Source: Lineus longissimus
Lineage: Eukaryota > Nemertea > Pilidiophora > Heteronemertea > Lineidae
Direction of reading: 5' to 3'
Assembly (NCBI RefSeq): GCF_910592395.1
Contig: NC_088315.1
Span: 20,593,219-20,657,218, forward strand
DNA length: 64,000 nucleotides
The translations under genes were made by a program, and so were the position numbers. Below the pieces are notes generated by a model. The model saw nothing but the letters and a program-made list of their open reading frames with translations. It made no database searches and was not told the DNA's origin. Positions 38,681-51,068 of the stretch are shown piece after piece; position 1 is the first letter of the stretch, and every line of letters begins with the position of its first letter.

Positions 38681-40235
38681 TTAACCATTTACTTTTAAGA
38701 TCATGCCAAAACTTTCACAGCTTAAGTTCCCACTAAATGTGACTTGAATCATAATTGGTCTGTTGTGGTGATCATCCCAGGCACCAGTAACAAGAGATAT
38801 GCGATCTTTATCAAACCCAGCGATAGCCAGTTTTTCCGGCAGACAAGAGATCTTTTTGTCCTTATTCAAGGACCTGGCTAGCCATCCTTCACTGAGCTCA
38901 CCAGAAGAAGACCCCAGATGGAGAAATAACTTCAAACTATCACAACAATAAGATCAGTGGACATTAACTTGCTTCCATCGAGCAACACGCCAAAAGTATG
39001 CCGTATGTTTTATCGGCCATCAACACGACAGCCCAACGTTGTTTGTGACACACCAACACCATTACCACTAACACTTCCTTTACAACCAGACACACGAGTA
39101 AATATCTCTTATTTGTTGATTTCATGCAAAGCCCCTCATATCGACCAATTGGTCACACCCGGTATGTCCCTATCACACACAGAACCCTTTTGGCCCGAGA
39201 TCCCTAACACAAACAAGGGCTCTAAAGTGTTGTTAGAGTGATGTGTACAATATGCCCATACTATGTATGTTAGCCCACCTGACATCGATGGTATACTCGG
39301 CTGGTGTAATTCTTCATAATTTTTTACACCAAGGACCATCCCAAACATTTCTTGCTTGGTTACCACAAAACAGCCCTGTTGCTAAGGGGAGGGGTCGGAC
39401 AAATCAGTTGGAAAATTTACAATTAACTCAAGCAGATCCTTGAAAGACACTTTCGGAGCCTCGATACAACCTTGGCCATGCCATTCTTCTACTGGCTGGT
39501 TACCATTAGGCAAGTGGAAATCATTCAAAAAAGCTGGTCAAGCACCTTGTAATCTAGGCAGTACATGAAATTGTTTCCTTAACTTCCAAGCGCATGCAAC
39601 CAAATCTCCTATTTTCTATAAGATCATATTAGGTTTGGCAAGAATAACGTCAGTCCAAGGTAAAAAATGGCCAGTGCTAGCGCCGACAAGGTCCATATAA
39701 CAAGTTTTTAAGTCATTGATCGCAAATTGATTTTTTTCTAAATTGCTGCCATTTGAAGCAATCTGGCCACCTTAATGATTGGATCCCATTTTTCAATCAA
39801 ACTTTTTAACAGATAGCCTATAATTAGCATTCCAAAGGCTTTGAGCCTCAACATTTCTCCCATTATTTAAGGTCTTTTGCACCTCGGTTTGGGAATTCAA
39901 AATAGGATTACATAACTTGTATGTCGGAACTCTCTGATGTCTAACCAGTTTTTTAAGTAACAATCAGCAGATGAATTCCTAAGTCCTAAAAATAGACTTT
40001 CCTTTGTATCATCTTTGTATTAAATACTCATTTAATTCTATTTAAAGTCAAACCTTTCGTCTGTTTTTTATTAAGTTTCAAGATGTTTTTTTCCATTCTC
40101 ATGTCAAACACTTCACTGATAAGATGAAGTTATAAATCTTGCATGGGAAGAACTGACATTTGTCTGGCGATTTAGGCAATTGAGTTAAAATATATCTGCA
40201 TTTATTGTCAACATTAGAACAACTTTACTTGAATG
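38681..40235 (-). pseudogene. Decayed protein-coding relic of unknown family (weak)
   Basis: On the minus strand one frame from about 39960 down to 38941 can be read for about 340 codons with eight stops and no shift, where I would expect about 22 stops by chance from base composition. The longest uninterrupted part (39378-39139) is 80 codons. Stretches such as VACAWKLRKQFHVLPRLQGA and NDFHLPNGNQPVEEW look like globular protein. A second frame (38935-38681) continues with 84 open codons, suggesting a frameshift near 38940, and other frames continue above 39960. It ends next to the mobile element starting at 40238, which may have interrupted it. I recognise no domain. A retroelement or other old coding insert is possible, as is chance. 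Confidence 0.3.
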
Positions 40236-40237
40236 AA

Positions 40238-41365
40238 ATGGCCAGGGCCATTGTGCTCACCTCATGTGGAGGAAAGATGGATAAAGAGCATGGTCTTGTG
40301 TCATGTAGTGTTAGGTTTGATGTAGGTCCAAGCAATTACAATTTCCCCAAAATGGCCAATTTTCAGTACATTCGACCTCTGTGACCTTGAAAAGTAGGTC
40401 AAATCAAAGAAGACCCGGGTGACACATTGAATGGTTGTTAGAATTAGATGTCCCTATGATATAAAATTGGTGCCAATCAGGCAAGTCATTACTAGGAATA
40501 ATGGCATTTTGAAGAATTTAGGATTTGGCCCCCTCCCTGGAGGCCAAACGGCAAATCAGATCGACCAAACTTCGGTACCTGAGATCACCTGACCAAGGGG
40601 TACATGTGTACTTAATTTGTGATCAATAGTCATTGCAGTTAAGAAACGTACCATAGTTACGGCCTGACGGCGAATTTACGCCATTTGACCTCTGTGACCT
40701 TGACAAGAAGGTCAAATTAAAAACCTGTGTGACATATACTGTATGGTGGTTAGATGTACCCATGATATCAAATTGGTGGCAATCGGGCGAGAAGTTAAGG
40801 AATAATCACATTTTTAAGGTTTTTGGATTTTTCCCCCTGGTGGTCAAGTGGTGAATCATATTGGACCAAACTTCGGTCCCTGAGATCACCTGACTAAGGG
40901 GTAAATGTGTACCAAATTTGGTATCAATAGTCATTGCAGTTTAGAAACGTGCCATCGTTACATCCTAACGGCCAATTTACACCATTTGACCTCTGTGACC
41001 TTGAAAAGGAGGTCAAATCAAAAACCCGGAGGATATATGATGCACCTTTGCTAGAAGTACCTACCATATTTTTTTCAAAATTTCCTGACTACTATTAAGG
41101 GAGATATTGCATATTTTCACTTTTAACGTTTGGCCCCCTGGTGGCCAAACCATGTAACGAATCGGACCGAAACTTGGTCTCCCAGGTGTCATTACATAAG
41201 GGTACATGTGTACCAAGTTTCAACTCAATAGCTCTAACAGTTACGAAACGTGCCCTGCTAACAGACGACGGACGACGACGGACGACGACGACGACGACGA
41301 CGACGACGGACGACGGACGCCACGGTATGGGATAAGCTCACCTCTGCTAAGAGGTGAGCTAAAAA
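40238..41365 (+). mobile_element. Pearl-like / Helentron-associated nonautonomous element
   Basis: The element contains three tandem monomers of about 300-313 bp, each carrying TTTGACCTCTGTGACCTTGA followed by AGGTCAAAT; the GACCTCT marks are at 40374, 40687 and 40988. GGCCCCCTGGTGGCCAAAC-type and GAAACGTGCC motifs repeat in register. It is followed by a GACGACGG-rich microsatellite (41264-41323) and a perfect 11-bp hairpin AGCTCACCTCT-GCTA-AGAGGTGAGCT (41335-41360) then AAAAA. GCTCACCTC recurs near the left end (40255-40263), giving a subterminal match to the hairpin arm. A tandem core, ACGG-type microsatellite and terminal hairpin are the layout described for bivalve pearl and related DINE/Helentron-associated elements. 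It has no open reading frame and would depend on proteins made elsewhere. Confidence 0.75.
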
Positions 41366-43450
41366 TATGACAATGCAGGAATTCAAGAAATCGTAATCAT
41401 TTGAATTTGTTTGAGTGCGTCCGCCCCCTGTACTAACATTTGGGGAAGAGGTACAAGATTTTCACATTTATATACGTGTCATTGCTATTTATATCGTGTC
41501 CACGTTAGTGTGTAGGCTGCGTTTCGTTTTTATATGCTTGTAATCATGAATGTTGGTATGCTACAAGGGTAATACACAGTAATACTGCATTCCTTTCTGA
41601 CGATTTTGAGCCGCAGATGGTATTTTCCACATGATATTCAGAAACGCTCATACAGAGTAATATTACCATTTTCGACGAGATTCTAAAAGACCTCGGTTAA
41701 TGTTGTACTTTTTATTGCATCTCAGTTTCGGGTACAGTAAAGACGTTGTTACCACTGGCCCAGGACTGTCATTTTACCCAAAACCTCAGAGAGGTGCTTG
41801 GTTTTGGTCTAAATGTTAGCTCCACCATTGATGCGTTTCGTTAGGTTATGGATACGAACCTCCAGTTAGGTATCAATTCAAAGAAGAAGAAATCTTCGAG
41901 AAGTCTAGACTTCATGTGAAAGTAAAAACAATCAGAAACTGTTGGCATCGGGAATCAATAAACACTCATTTGAATCAGCAAGTTAGGAGAATTTATTCAT
42001 AATTAATAAGAATTAATATTGTTGGTGGTGTAACACATTGTATGAGTCAGGGCAAGAAGTGACATTGTAACTGGACATGTAAAGGATATTACTCTGCAGT
42101 CAGGCAAATTGCATGTCGGCAAACATGATGAATTATTTGAATATTTGAATATTTGATGGAAAAGGAATCAAGCCTTGATTTTATGACTGGTCACTGCATA
42201 CTCAAGTTTGCAGGAATCTTTTGCTCAACAAAATTGTAACCACAGTTTGACACATGATAAAGATATTTAGTGCGGGTCAGGGAATACATTTACAAATGAA
42301 AATGAAAGGACACAGAAATGTTTTTCCAAATGACATGGACATGTTATTTTTGTTGAGGTCAGATGATGATTTTTGTGCACTTGTGATATGAGTGTTTTAT
42401 TTATTTTGATCGATTTTAACAAGTTGAGAAAATGTGTGTGTCAATATGTGATAATGAGACATAGAAATAAGACAAGTCATGATAGGGCCTGGTATTATAG
42501 AAATATTACAATTATCGCAATCAGAGCGAGAATCTAAGAATCTAAGAATGTTAGGCCAAACATGTATTACAGAAATTCTGCATGTACCCTTGATTTCTAC
42601 ATGTAGGCCTAAGTCAGTTAGGGGTCTAAGTGTTGATTCTAGACCTTATCCAATTTCTGCACCTAACTGTTGATGTTTTGATAAAACATAACTGGTTTTT
42701 GGGCGAAGTTTGTTTAGCAGTTACCAAACCTGGATCGAAATTGCGACTACCCGCGTGCTGGAAAATTGAATTTGATTGTCAGGTTGAGGTCTGTAATATT
42801 CATTCGTAAACTTATAAAGTGTGTTCATGATTTTCTCCTTCTGTATGCTCCCAGAATGTTCCAACACTAAACTCCATTTACTACACCCCTAGAAGTTCAA
42901 AAGAGAAAGCCAGTGGGATAAAACTTGGCAAGGTAACATAAGCCAGCATATGCTACATATGAAGAGTTATTTATGGCTTCAATCACCAATTTGGCATGCC
43001 AGGGGAGGAGCATCTATATGACCTATATTGACTGCAGAACATGTTGCCCACCTACTTTCGTTCACATTTTTATTTATGTTTTGGGTAATTCGTAAATTGC
43101 TCCCAGAGAAAATTGGGTTGTTAGCTACCAGGAAAAGCTATTTTCCGCACCAGAGTAATGAGAGAGCTAACTAATGATAATTATCTTGATGACAGAAGGC
43201 GTGAATTAGTTCCAGGTCTATTTCTGGATGTAACGAACTGGTAAATCAATTTTGCTACGAATATGAATTAGTTTCTATGTATGGTGACTGTGGTTTTTAC
43301 ATTTGTAATAAGTTAGTGGCTAAGCATGCACTGGCGCAAAATGATGTCCTCGTACTTTTGTTTTGTTAATGAGATATTCTCCTGAAACGAATTCATTAAT
43401 TAGTATAATTGAGGCGTTAACTAATAGTATCCTGGTGGGATGGCATTGCC
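41366..43450. other. No recognisable feature
   Basis: AT-rich sequence; an AATTAATAAGAATTAATATT stretch near 42000-42020 looks compositional. No gene seen. Confidence 0.55.
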
Positions 43451-43503
43451 ATGGAGCCAGTCATGGAGCCAGTCATGGAGCCAGTCATTGAGCCAGTCAT
43501 GGA
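43451..43503 (+). repeat. 12-bp tandem repeat, four units
   Basis: ATGGAGCCAGTC is repeated four times with a single change (ATTGAG in the fourth unit), followed by a partial unit. Confidence 0.9.
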
Positions 43504-43941
43504 TCTTTGGAACTATTATACTTTTTTCCAAGACTGTTTATTTTGATCTCAAAAAAAGTCTATCTGGAAGTTCTGTTAGGGGGTTGTCTAAAGGCTAAAT
43601 TAAAGTTATTCAATAGTTGAAATTTCACAAAACGGCAAAAAAAATAACTGTTGGTATTTGCGGTTTACAGTAGTGGCTAAAAGTAATCAATCTTTCCAGC
43701 TAGACTATAGGCCAACTGCGCAGGAAATTGGCCAACACCATAGGACTCTAATAAGTGAAGCAGTGTGAGGGTAAAGATTGAGAAAATTACTAACAACATA
43801 TTGTGGTCATTAGCTGGCCTTAATTAGTTTATTCAACAGTTGGGTGTCACAGAGTCAACTGATCATTATTGAGAGGTTTGAACAAGGCTGGAATGTTCAT
43901 AAGTATCATATAGGTTACAATGTTAGTAGACTTGTCTATTA
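43504..43941. other. No recognisable feature
   Basis: Stop-rich sequence; nothing recognised. Confidence 0.5.
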
Positions 43942-44100
43942 TTAAGGACACCCTCGAGTTTGACCAGTGCTGTCCTCATGAAGAAGTGTCTTGATATGGG
44001 AGGTCAATTTGAAATGAAACAACCAATTTGGGTCCCAAACTAGTGTCCCTAGGAGAGAGGGTGTCCTTGTTAGAGAGGTGTCTCTAAAAGAGGTTACGAA
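43942..44100 (-). mobile_element. Relic of the 'GGACACCTCTCTTA' DNA transposon family, copy 3
   Basis: On the minus strand the order is AACCTCTTTTAGAGACACCT, CTCTAACAAGGACACCCTCT, GGGACACTAGTTTGGGACCC, AAATTGG, then further GACAC motifs. This parallels the plus-strand copy at 16277-16430 motif by motif, including the internal TTTGG..CCAAAT. Divergence between copies is high, so the insertions are old. Confidence 0.6.
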
Positions 44101-45363
44101 GCATATCAGCACAGGCCAATCCAAGGTAATTTAAGACAGATTGGCTGGTATTGTTCTTTCCAAAGTTAATCAGAAACATCTTGAATCGGAAATATCTTCA
44201 AACGGAAACCTCTTTTCAAAGAATCTATACAGGGCAACGTGAGATTACTTTGTCCGAAGTGTTCTGGTATTCCAGTTTTATCAAAGTTCCTATGCACAGG
44301 GCTCTGCAGATATACACACACCGTATACAGAAACTCATCAAGTATCATAACCACCTAGAAGACCGAACATACCTGAAGTATACAATGAAGACTTCGTGAC
44401 AGAGTAATGTACTCTAAACAGGTGGTCATCCTCCCATCACCCAGGAGACCGACAAATCTCCCTCACTAATTATCCGTTAATGGTGCCGATAGTAGGCGGA
44501 TGGCCAAACTAATCAGATCCATGGGGGAACCTGCTCTAAGCGCACCCTAATGGTGGCTAATTGTCCAAGACGGAGATCTCCTTATGCTGACCTACAAGAC
44601 AGAACCCCAGGGAGGGCCACTTGGGTTGTTCCCATCAATCTGTGAACAAGTTCCTAGGTTCCAGCTCAACTTGACCAAGAGTTATGTAGGTTCATTACAG
44701 GTTTATCTGTCATGATGTCCAGCGCTTCACCCGAAGTTGCTCAAACATGTCTCTATGTAAATGTTAAGGGAAGTATACAAGTGTGCTGTCAACTACACTT
44801 GGAATACAGTTTGTCAACAGCCTTGAAGGATATACTGCATCGTGGCCATGATTGTACATGTCGGACGAGATGAGCTCAATAGTTTTCACACTGTCACATA
44901 CACGTCCAGCCAGACACATGCGAAGGACTAGTCTTTGGTTAAGAATACATTCTTTTGTTGTCATAGCGATTATGTAACAAGATGGCCGACATGATGACAA
45001 ACCTTGCCAACTTGTCTCGCAAGGTGTTGAAGTGATGTCGCAGGGTGTAATTTTGTCTGAATGTGTGAAGATTTGCTGGGTTTCAAGAGGGCGTTGCAAG
45101 TCTGCTCAATATAATGAATCATGGATAGGTGCGGATATTCGCACCCATCGATGATAGTGTCTCGTTGTTATGTTTGTGGGACAATGGTGGCAAGGAAGAG
45201 AGATTGTATATCGTGAGTTTCATGAATGTCAAGGTGGTAACTTTTGTATCAGAGACGGATGCAGAAATTGGGTCTGAACACGAATGCGTTGCGTTATGTC
45301 TGTGGCCCTTCTTATGAATGCACTTTATCCTAGCTGGGGAATGTGCCAGTTACTTCTTTCTTG
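44101..45363. other. No recognisable feature
   Basis: Open frames up to 111 codons (44764-45099, minus) have no recognisable domain. Confidence 0.5.
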
Positions 45364-45547
45364 AAAACAGTTTGAAAAGGACAGCAAATCCTGATAACAC
45401 TTTTAAATGATCAGATTGCACTTCGATTTCAAGTTCAAGGAATAAAGTCTGACAAAACAGTTTGAAAAGGACAGCAAATCCTGATAACACTTTTAAATGA
45501 TCAGATTGCACTTCGATTTCAAGTTCAAGGAATAAAGTCTGACAAAA
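45364..45547 (+). repeat. Identical 90-bp tandem duplication
   Basis: The unit beginning AAAACAGTTTGAAAAGGACA and ending AATAAAGTCTGAC occurs at 45364-45453 and again, as far as I can compare without a difference, at 45454-45543. Identity implies a recent duplication or ongoing conversion. Confidence 0.95.
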
Positions 45548-48500
45548 AACCTGAAGATCTTTTGAAGATTTTCTTAGAAATCTTGAATTACTGATGGAAT
45601 TTTGATCCCGCTTTTAAAGATATAAACCCAAATTTCATATTAGCCACAGGGAAAAATATCGATAAGATTTCATGAGATTATCCTACAGATTATTTCATCA
45701 AAAATTTAGCAATTTTTGAAAAAAAGATTATTTTTTAACATTGTGGATGTCTGAAAGATGAGAGCACACTACTGGGATACAATGTATTGTGCTAAGTTTT
45801 GAGAACATGTTTGCATGAATGATGCCATTTTTATTTATACTCTAGAAAAATTGCAAAATATCTCAATTTTCAGTCTACACAATAAAAGAACAGCCTAGGA
45901 TGGTGCTTCCTCGGGGCACGACTAATGGCAGACATCTACGATATTTACCAATCAAATTCTTTCGAATAAAGCCTATTTATGGATGTCCAAAGAACACACC
46001 AATATAACAAATGAGAGACATGTACATCTCATCATACCATGTATAAGCATTCGTTTCAAACTAACTGTAAACTAAATATTGATGGTGATTACAAACTCAA
46101 GTTTGACAATTTTGTGTCAAGTTGACATGAAATTCTCTCAACACTGGACAGTGGTGACATTCTCGACAGTAACACTACAATGAATTACATCGATGATGAG
46201 CCCTAAATTCTTGATATATTTGTCGCAAATCTCTGCAGGGGCTCAAACCTCGGACAGACACGCAATTAGTCGACATATCTTCACCACATTTTCATACTTC
46301 GAATAATCTCACGCAAACATGTTCCGTTTTTTCAATGGCAAAACGGCCAAGAGTTGGTTTATTACAGATTTCTTCCTTCCTTTTCCCTGAACGTGTTTCA
46401 GACCGGACAAAACTACTCAAATGCTGGCCTCATGCTGGCGTGGTCAGGGCCAGGAATGTGCCCAGTTGGTGAACAGGTGTTTTGAAGGACACTCCGGACC
46501 CTCAAATGTCCTAAATCCACTCCTTCAATTCATTGAATGTACACATATATGTGGATGTATCAGGTTAACCCTTTTCTGCTGAATGTGTTGACTGTCAAAT
46601 TCTCATGGTGTTTGTTTTGGCGGAATACGAAATGTCTTCCCGCGAAAATTTGGCTATCAATAACAGTTACAGATTGAGAAGGAGACAGTGACAATGACAT
46701 GATGAGACATTGTGCACATACTAATAACCAAGTTCTCACTTTTTTAATTCCCCAGTCAAATAAGTGATCGATGTTGCACACGTGTTGTCTCGTATATCTG
46801 AATGTTGAGTATCTAAAGTTTTTCTGCCACTTTCAACGGAAGTAACAGGATAAGAGAATGGGCTACAAGCTCTTGGTGATAACGTCTGTTTCTCACTCAT
46901 ATCAAGAGCTGAACACTTGGCTAACGTTTCTTCGAGGACATGAGGTTGTCGCCTATAGGTGAAATGAGGATAACACCAGGTTCGATGAAGAGAGATTGAG
47001 CCAATGTTCAGCATTAACGGGAGGGTTGGAATTAACTGAGAAATAGTGGCATTGTCTGAAGAAAACTCGAAACATAACTGTTGAGATGACGTACACAGCG
47101 ATCGCGCTATCATGACCTCATTATGTCAAGATGAAGTCTTCAAGCCAAGATTTGTTCATATCTGGATGCATCTACTGACATAACTAACCTCAAGCTCACA
47201 TTCTAACTCATATCCCTGGACATACGGGAGTCAAAGCCAGCTATTCCGTGCCAATATGGATACGTATCAACAAAGAATTTCATTCAGATGGGAGACAAAG
47301 CATCACAACGTAAACAGCCAGTAGTGGACTGCCAGTGTTATGAATGGTCCGGCCAGCTAAGCATGGTCCCTGTGTGACGGACTGAAGCTAAACCCCTTAT
47401 GCACCATCACAATGGCTCAAATGCTATAAAAACATTGGTAGCCAGGCCATACAGGTCAGTCATGTCGAGCTTTCAGGCTGGCGCAGGATTTGGACGGGGA
47501 TTTTTGCACCTCTGAGGGAGGTGATAAGATCTCTGTCTGGGTTGAGAAAGTTTGTGTTTGGGGACACTGGGTAAGCTGTGATGACTTTGTCTGCTGCTGA
47601 CTGGAGTGTATACACAGCTTAGAGATATGTAAGAAGGTTTTAGATGCCCAACTCCGTCAATGGAAAACCTGGTACGAATGGTGTACTGTCAACCCTCATG
47701 GTGAGGACGCCTGGGAGAGCAAACCAGAGTAGTGTCTTCATCAACGTATTTTCTCAATTTGGCACAAATTTTCATCTCATTGCCAGGATTTCAAAACCAA
47801 CCATAACTGCAGCCAAACTTAATAAGGCGAATTGAAATTTGATTTCGTCATAGTAACGAGACGCCAATAAACATCAAGTATTTGCCACAAACTTTTCAGC
47901 GATCCAGCATCGATATCACCACACTGATTTCATAAACTTCACAGGAATGAAATGCAATGTACACAACTCAGAGCTTTTCACAAATCATGTAAATTGACAC
48001 GCCTATGTTACATTGGATTTGGCTCGTCGCGACGATCAATGGCGGACAAATGATATGATTGGTTGTTAGTGATTATGCCAGTTGTGCGAATGAAAATGTA
48101 ATGGACACAACGATGGCCTTTACAAGTCGGCTCAAGCTGATATGTCTCCAGTTTATAAGTTACTACGGCGCTCTCGAATATGATATCAAATCAATATTTC
48201 ATTTCTCAGATACGCGAGTTTACAAACTGAACCAACAACAATGGTAGATAATATTGCAAGAGAAATTTCATTTTCCAACGTGAATATTGAGATAAAAGTC
48301 AATATGGAAAGAAAATACAGGTATGCACTTTAAAATACCACACTCGATGACTATGGACTCCCTACCACAAATTTCAGAAAAATTTCAACTGGGAAATCAT
48401 GAATTGTTTATAAGTTTTCCACATGATGAAATAAGTGCAGCCGTCTGCAAACAATTTTTTTTACTTTTTACAACACGTTCATGGCATAAACTCAGGTTCT

Positions 48501-48718
48501 GACGCCCAAGAGTGGTGGAAAATGGTCTCAAGAAACTGAAGTGGCACTTTCGGGGAATATTATTGTAGTCACCAGGCAAAAAAGTGAAGAACACATCATT
48601 GATTTCATTCATAGGTCAAGAATCACTTAGTAACGTTTTTTTAAAACAATTTGAAGTGTATACTCTGGTGCAGTGTTTGATACCTTGAATTGATGAGGTA
48701 CCAAACGTGTAAGATGAA
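45548..48718. other. No recognisable gene
   Basis: The longest open frame is 125 codons (46736-47113, minus), without a known domain and of a length expected by chance. Confidence 0.5.
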
Positions 48719-48943
48719 AGTGGGAAGTTTGTTCAAGGGATAGGTCATTTCAACCTTACTGGAAGTAGAGGACAAGTGGGAAGTCTGTTCAAGGGATAGG
48801 TCATTTCAACCTTACTGGAAGTAGAGGACAAGTGGAAAGTCTGTTCAAGGGATAGGTCATTTCAACCTTACTGGAAGTAGAGGACAAGTGGGAAGTCTGT
48901 TTAAGGGATAGGTCATTTCAACCTTACTGGAAGTAGAGGACCT
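48719..48943 (+). repeat. 56-bp tandem array, four units
   Basis: Units start at about 48721, 48777, 48833 and 48889 and contain TGGGAAGTCTGTTCAAGGGA then TAGGTCATTTCAACCTTACT and GGAAGTAGAGGACAAG. Units differ at only a few positions (TTTG/TCTG, GGG/GGA, TTCA/TTTA). Confidence 0.95.
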
Positions 48944-50723
48944 TGGTAGAGGACAATGCTTTTTGGATAATTTGTAATTGAGAACGTTTCAGAGGCCCTC
49001 TGCAAATAAGGACGGTGGTGATTTTTGAACAAATCTGTATATCCATCCTTAACACTGACATTTCCTAATTTTACTTCATGTCATGGAGGTACATCCAGTA
49101 CAGCACCGAAGACAGTTTTTTAAATCATTAGTTTTTTAACAGTGTGTGTGGTTTATGGTACAACAATGAATCAAATTCCAGAAGGACCCCCTGCAGCCCA
49201 TCACATCCAGACCATACATGTTGTATAGACCAGCTGGTCCTACCCGCCATGGTTGAGGCCCTTTTGTAGGACGTGTCAGGGACAGTGCATTGTCACCTTG
49301 ATCTCAGGGAGGGACCACACCATGCACAGACCCTCATCCACCTGGGACCTCAGTTAAGCATGATTAACCCCTCAATCAAAGCCTGCCTTCTCACCTGTAA
49401 AGCTGGGCTTTGATAATTGACTGTCTAGCCCCAGGGGATGGATAAACAGCAGGAAACAAAGGGGTTAAAAGGGTCACAAGAAAAACAAAGGAGTCCCTGT
49501 TGGTCATTATGAAGTGTCTAAGGCCAGGAAGCCATTCAAGAAAGGTTTCATTCAGGTTTATTTAAGTAGAATAAAATATTAAAGGGTTTCCTGGATGGTA
49601 TATTGGATTAGGATGGGATTTCCTTGGTCCCTCATCTCTTGTTCACAGGTCTGCTTAAATGGGATGTACGACCTACAATCGCGCATAGAAATATCACAAC
49701 ATCTCAACCAATTCATTTCACACCTGTGAACACAGAAAATTGGTCCAGAAAGAAAACAAAATACTTCAGACCTGCAAAAGTGAGATATCACCAAAAGAGA
49801 CAGTGTACCAACCAGATTATAAAGGACATCACCTGATGTATATCGGAGTCATTCTTCAGCACTGGCAAACTGAATGCTAGAGGAAACCATGGGCCTAATA
49901 TCCTGAGCTTGTTGGCTGCTGATGTGAAAAACACATTGAAACAAATTGGTTAGAACCTTTCCTCTAACTTTCTTATTCTCCCCTAGAAAATGCATGTTGT
50001 CAACTCACATGCATCGCATGAGGCAATGAATAATGCCACACAAAACTGTTACCAATTCTTTGACTTGAAATCTCTCTTTATCACTGTCAACACACATTAA
50101 AACCCATAGAAATTCTCATTTGGACAGCTGATCCCAAGAATAAACACTCCAGCAAAGAGGTGCGGCCAACGGACCATGAATATTTTCAGTAAAACTATAA
50201 AACTCTAACATATAAAGTGTAGCAATACCAAAAACCTGGGAAAATATTATGTGTGAAACATTACTTGGTAAGGAATTTTGTGTCCCATGTATAATATTAG
50301 GACGCTTATTTCTATCTCAGAATGTCCAAAGATTCCAGACACACGATCTAATTTATAGCTATATACATGAACATTTTTTCTCTCTCAAGAATGCTTGTTT
50401 AATGTTCTTGATCAAATATGTGTGGAGGCCTTCAGACATTTGAAAAATGTCATATTTGTTGGGATTTGTATACAAAGCGATAGAGTTTCTGACAGAATAA
50501 TTGTCTGGAGTGGACGTGTGCACCAAGTGTGTATGAGAGCCAACATTGTGGCCAGATTCACAATCACTGGCTGAGAACCACAAGTTTCAACTTTAAGATG
50601 AAAAAAATAATCACTTTAACCATTTCATTCTTAGACATTTTCTTATCAATAAGAATAAGAATTTTTTTCCGAGCAGTTTGGCTTTCATACATTAAGAATT
50701 CGTTTGTGTGCCTTTGACTATTG
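48944..50723. other. No recognisable feature
   Basis: AT-rich intronic sequence with no supported gene or repeat. Confidence 0.5.
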
Positions 50724-51068
50724 TAATTAGGGTCTTAAAGGGTTAAAAATTAATTAGCCATCAATAAGGACTCCCTGAGGATAACATTTCCCTGATGCTC
50801 ACACTGTAAATCCTTGCACACAGCGGAACTGTCGGTCTCTCGTTCAGGATGAGAGGACCAGGAGGATTAATTAGACATCTCGAGCAAGATCAAAGAAACT
50901 GACATTGATGTCTGCAAAGGACCAAGTCACAATCACTGATTCGGAGCATTAATTATGCAGTTTCTGGTCTTGGATTAATTAAGCCGCTACCACGGAACTA
51001 CAGTTTATACATGTCTTTTTTCTCCAAGTTGTCATCAAGCCAAAGAGGTTTTTAACAAGTTTAATTAA
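50724..51068. promoter_or_regulatory. Cluster of six TAATTA homeodomain-type sites, candidate intronic enhancer
   Basis: TAATTA cores occur at 50724-50729, 50749-50756 (ATTAATTA), 50866-50873 (ATTAATTA), 50949-50956 (ATTAATTA), 50975-50982 (ATTAATTA) and 51061-51068 (TTAATTAA). Four of the six share the eight-base palindrome ATTAATTA, in different flanks, so they are not copies of one tandem repeat. TAATTA is the core bound by many Antennapedia- and paired-class homeodomains, and ATTAATTA-type palindromes suit dimers. The cluster begins 1.1 kb inside the first intron, a common place for enhancers. The intervening DNA is less AT-biased than the sites themselves, which argues against simple base composition. 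Function is inference. Confidence 0.4.

Noticed and set aside
46736-47113. 125-codon minus-strand frame
   Set aside because: No known domain or splice-like borders; length is within chance expectation.
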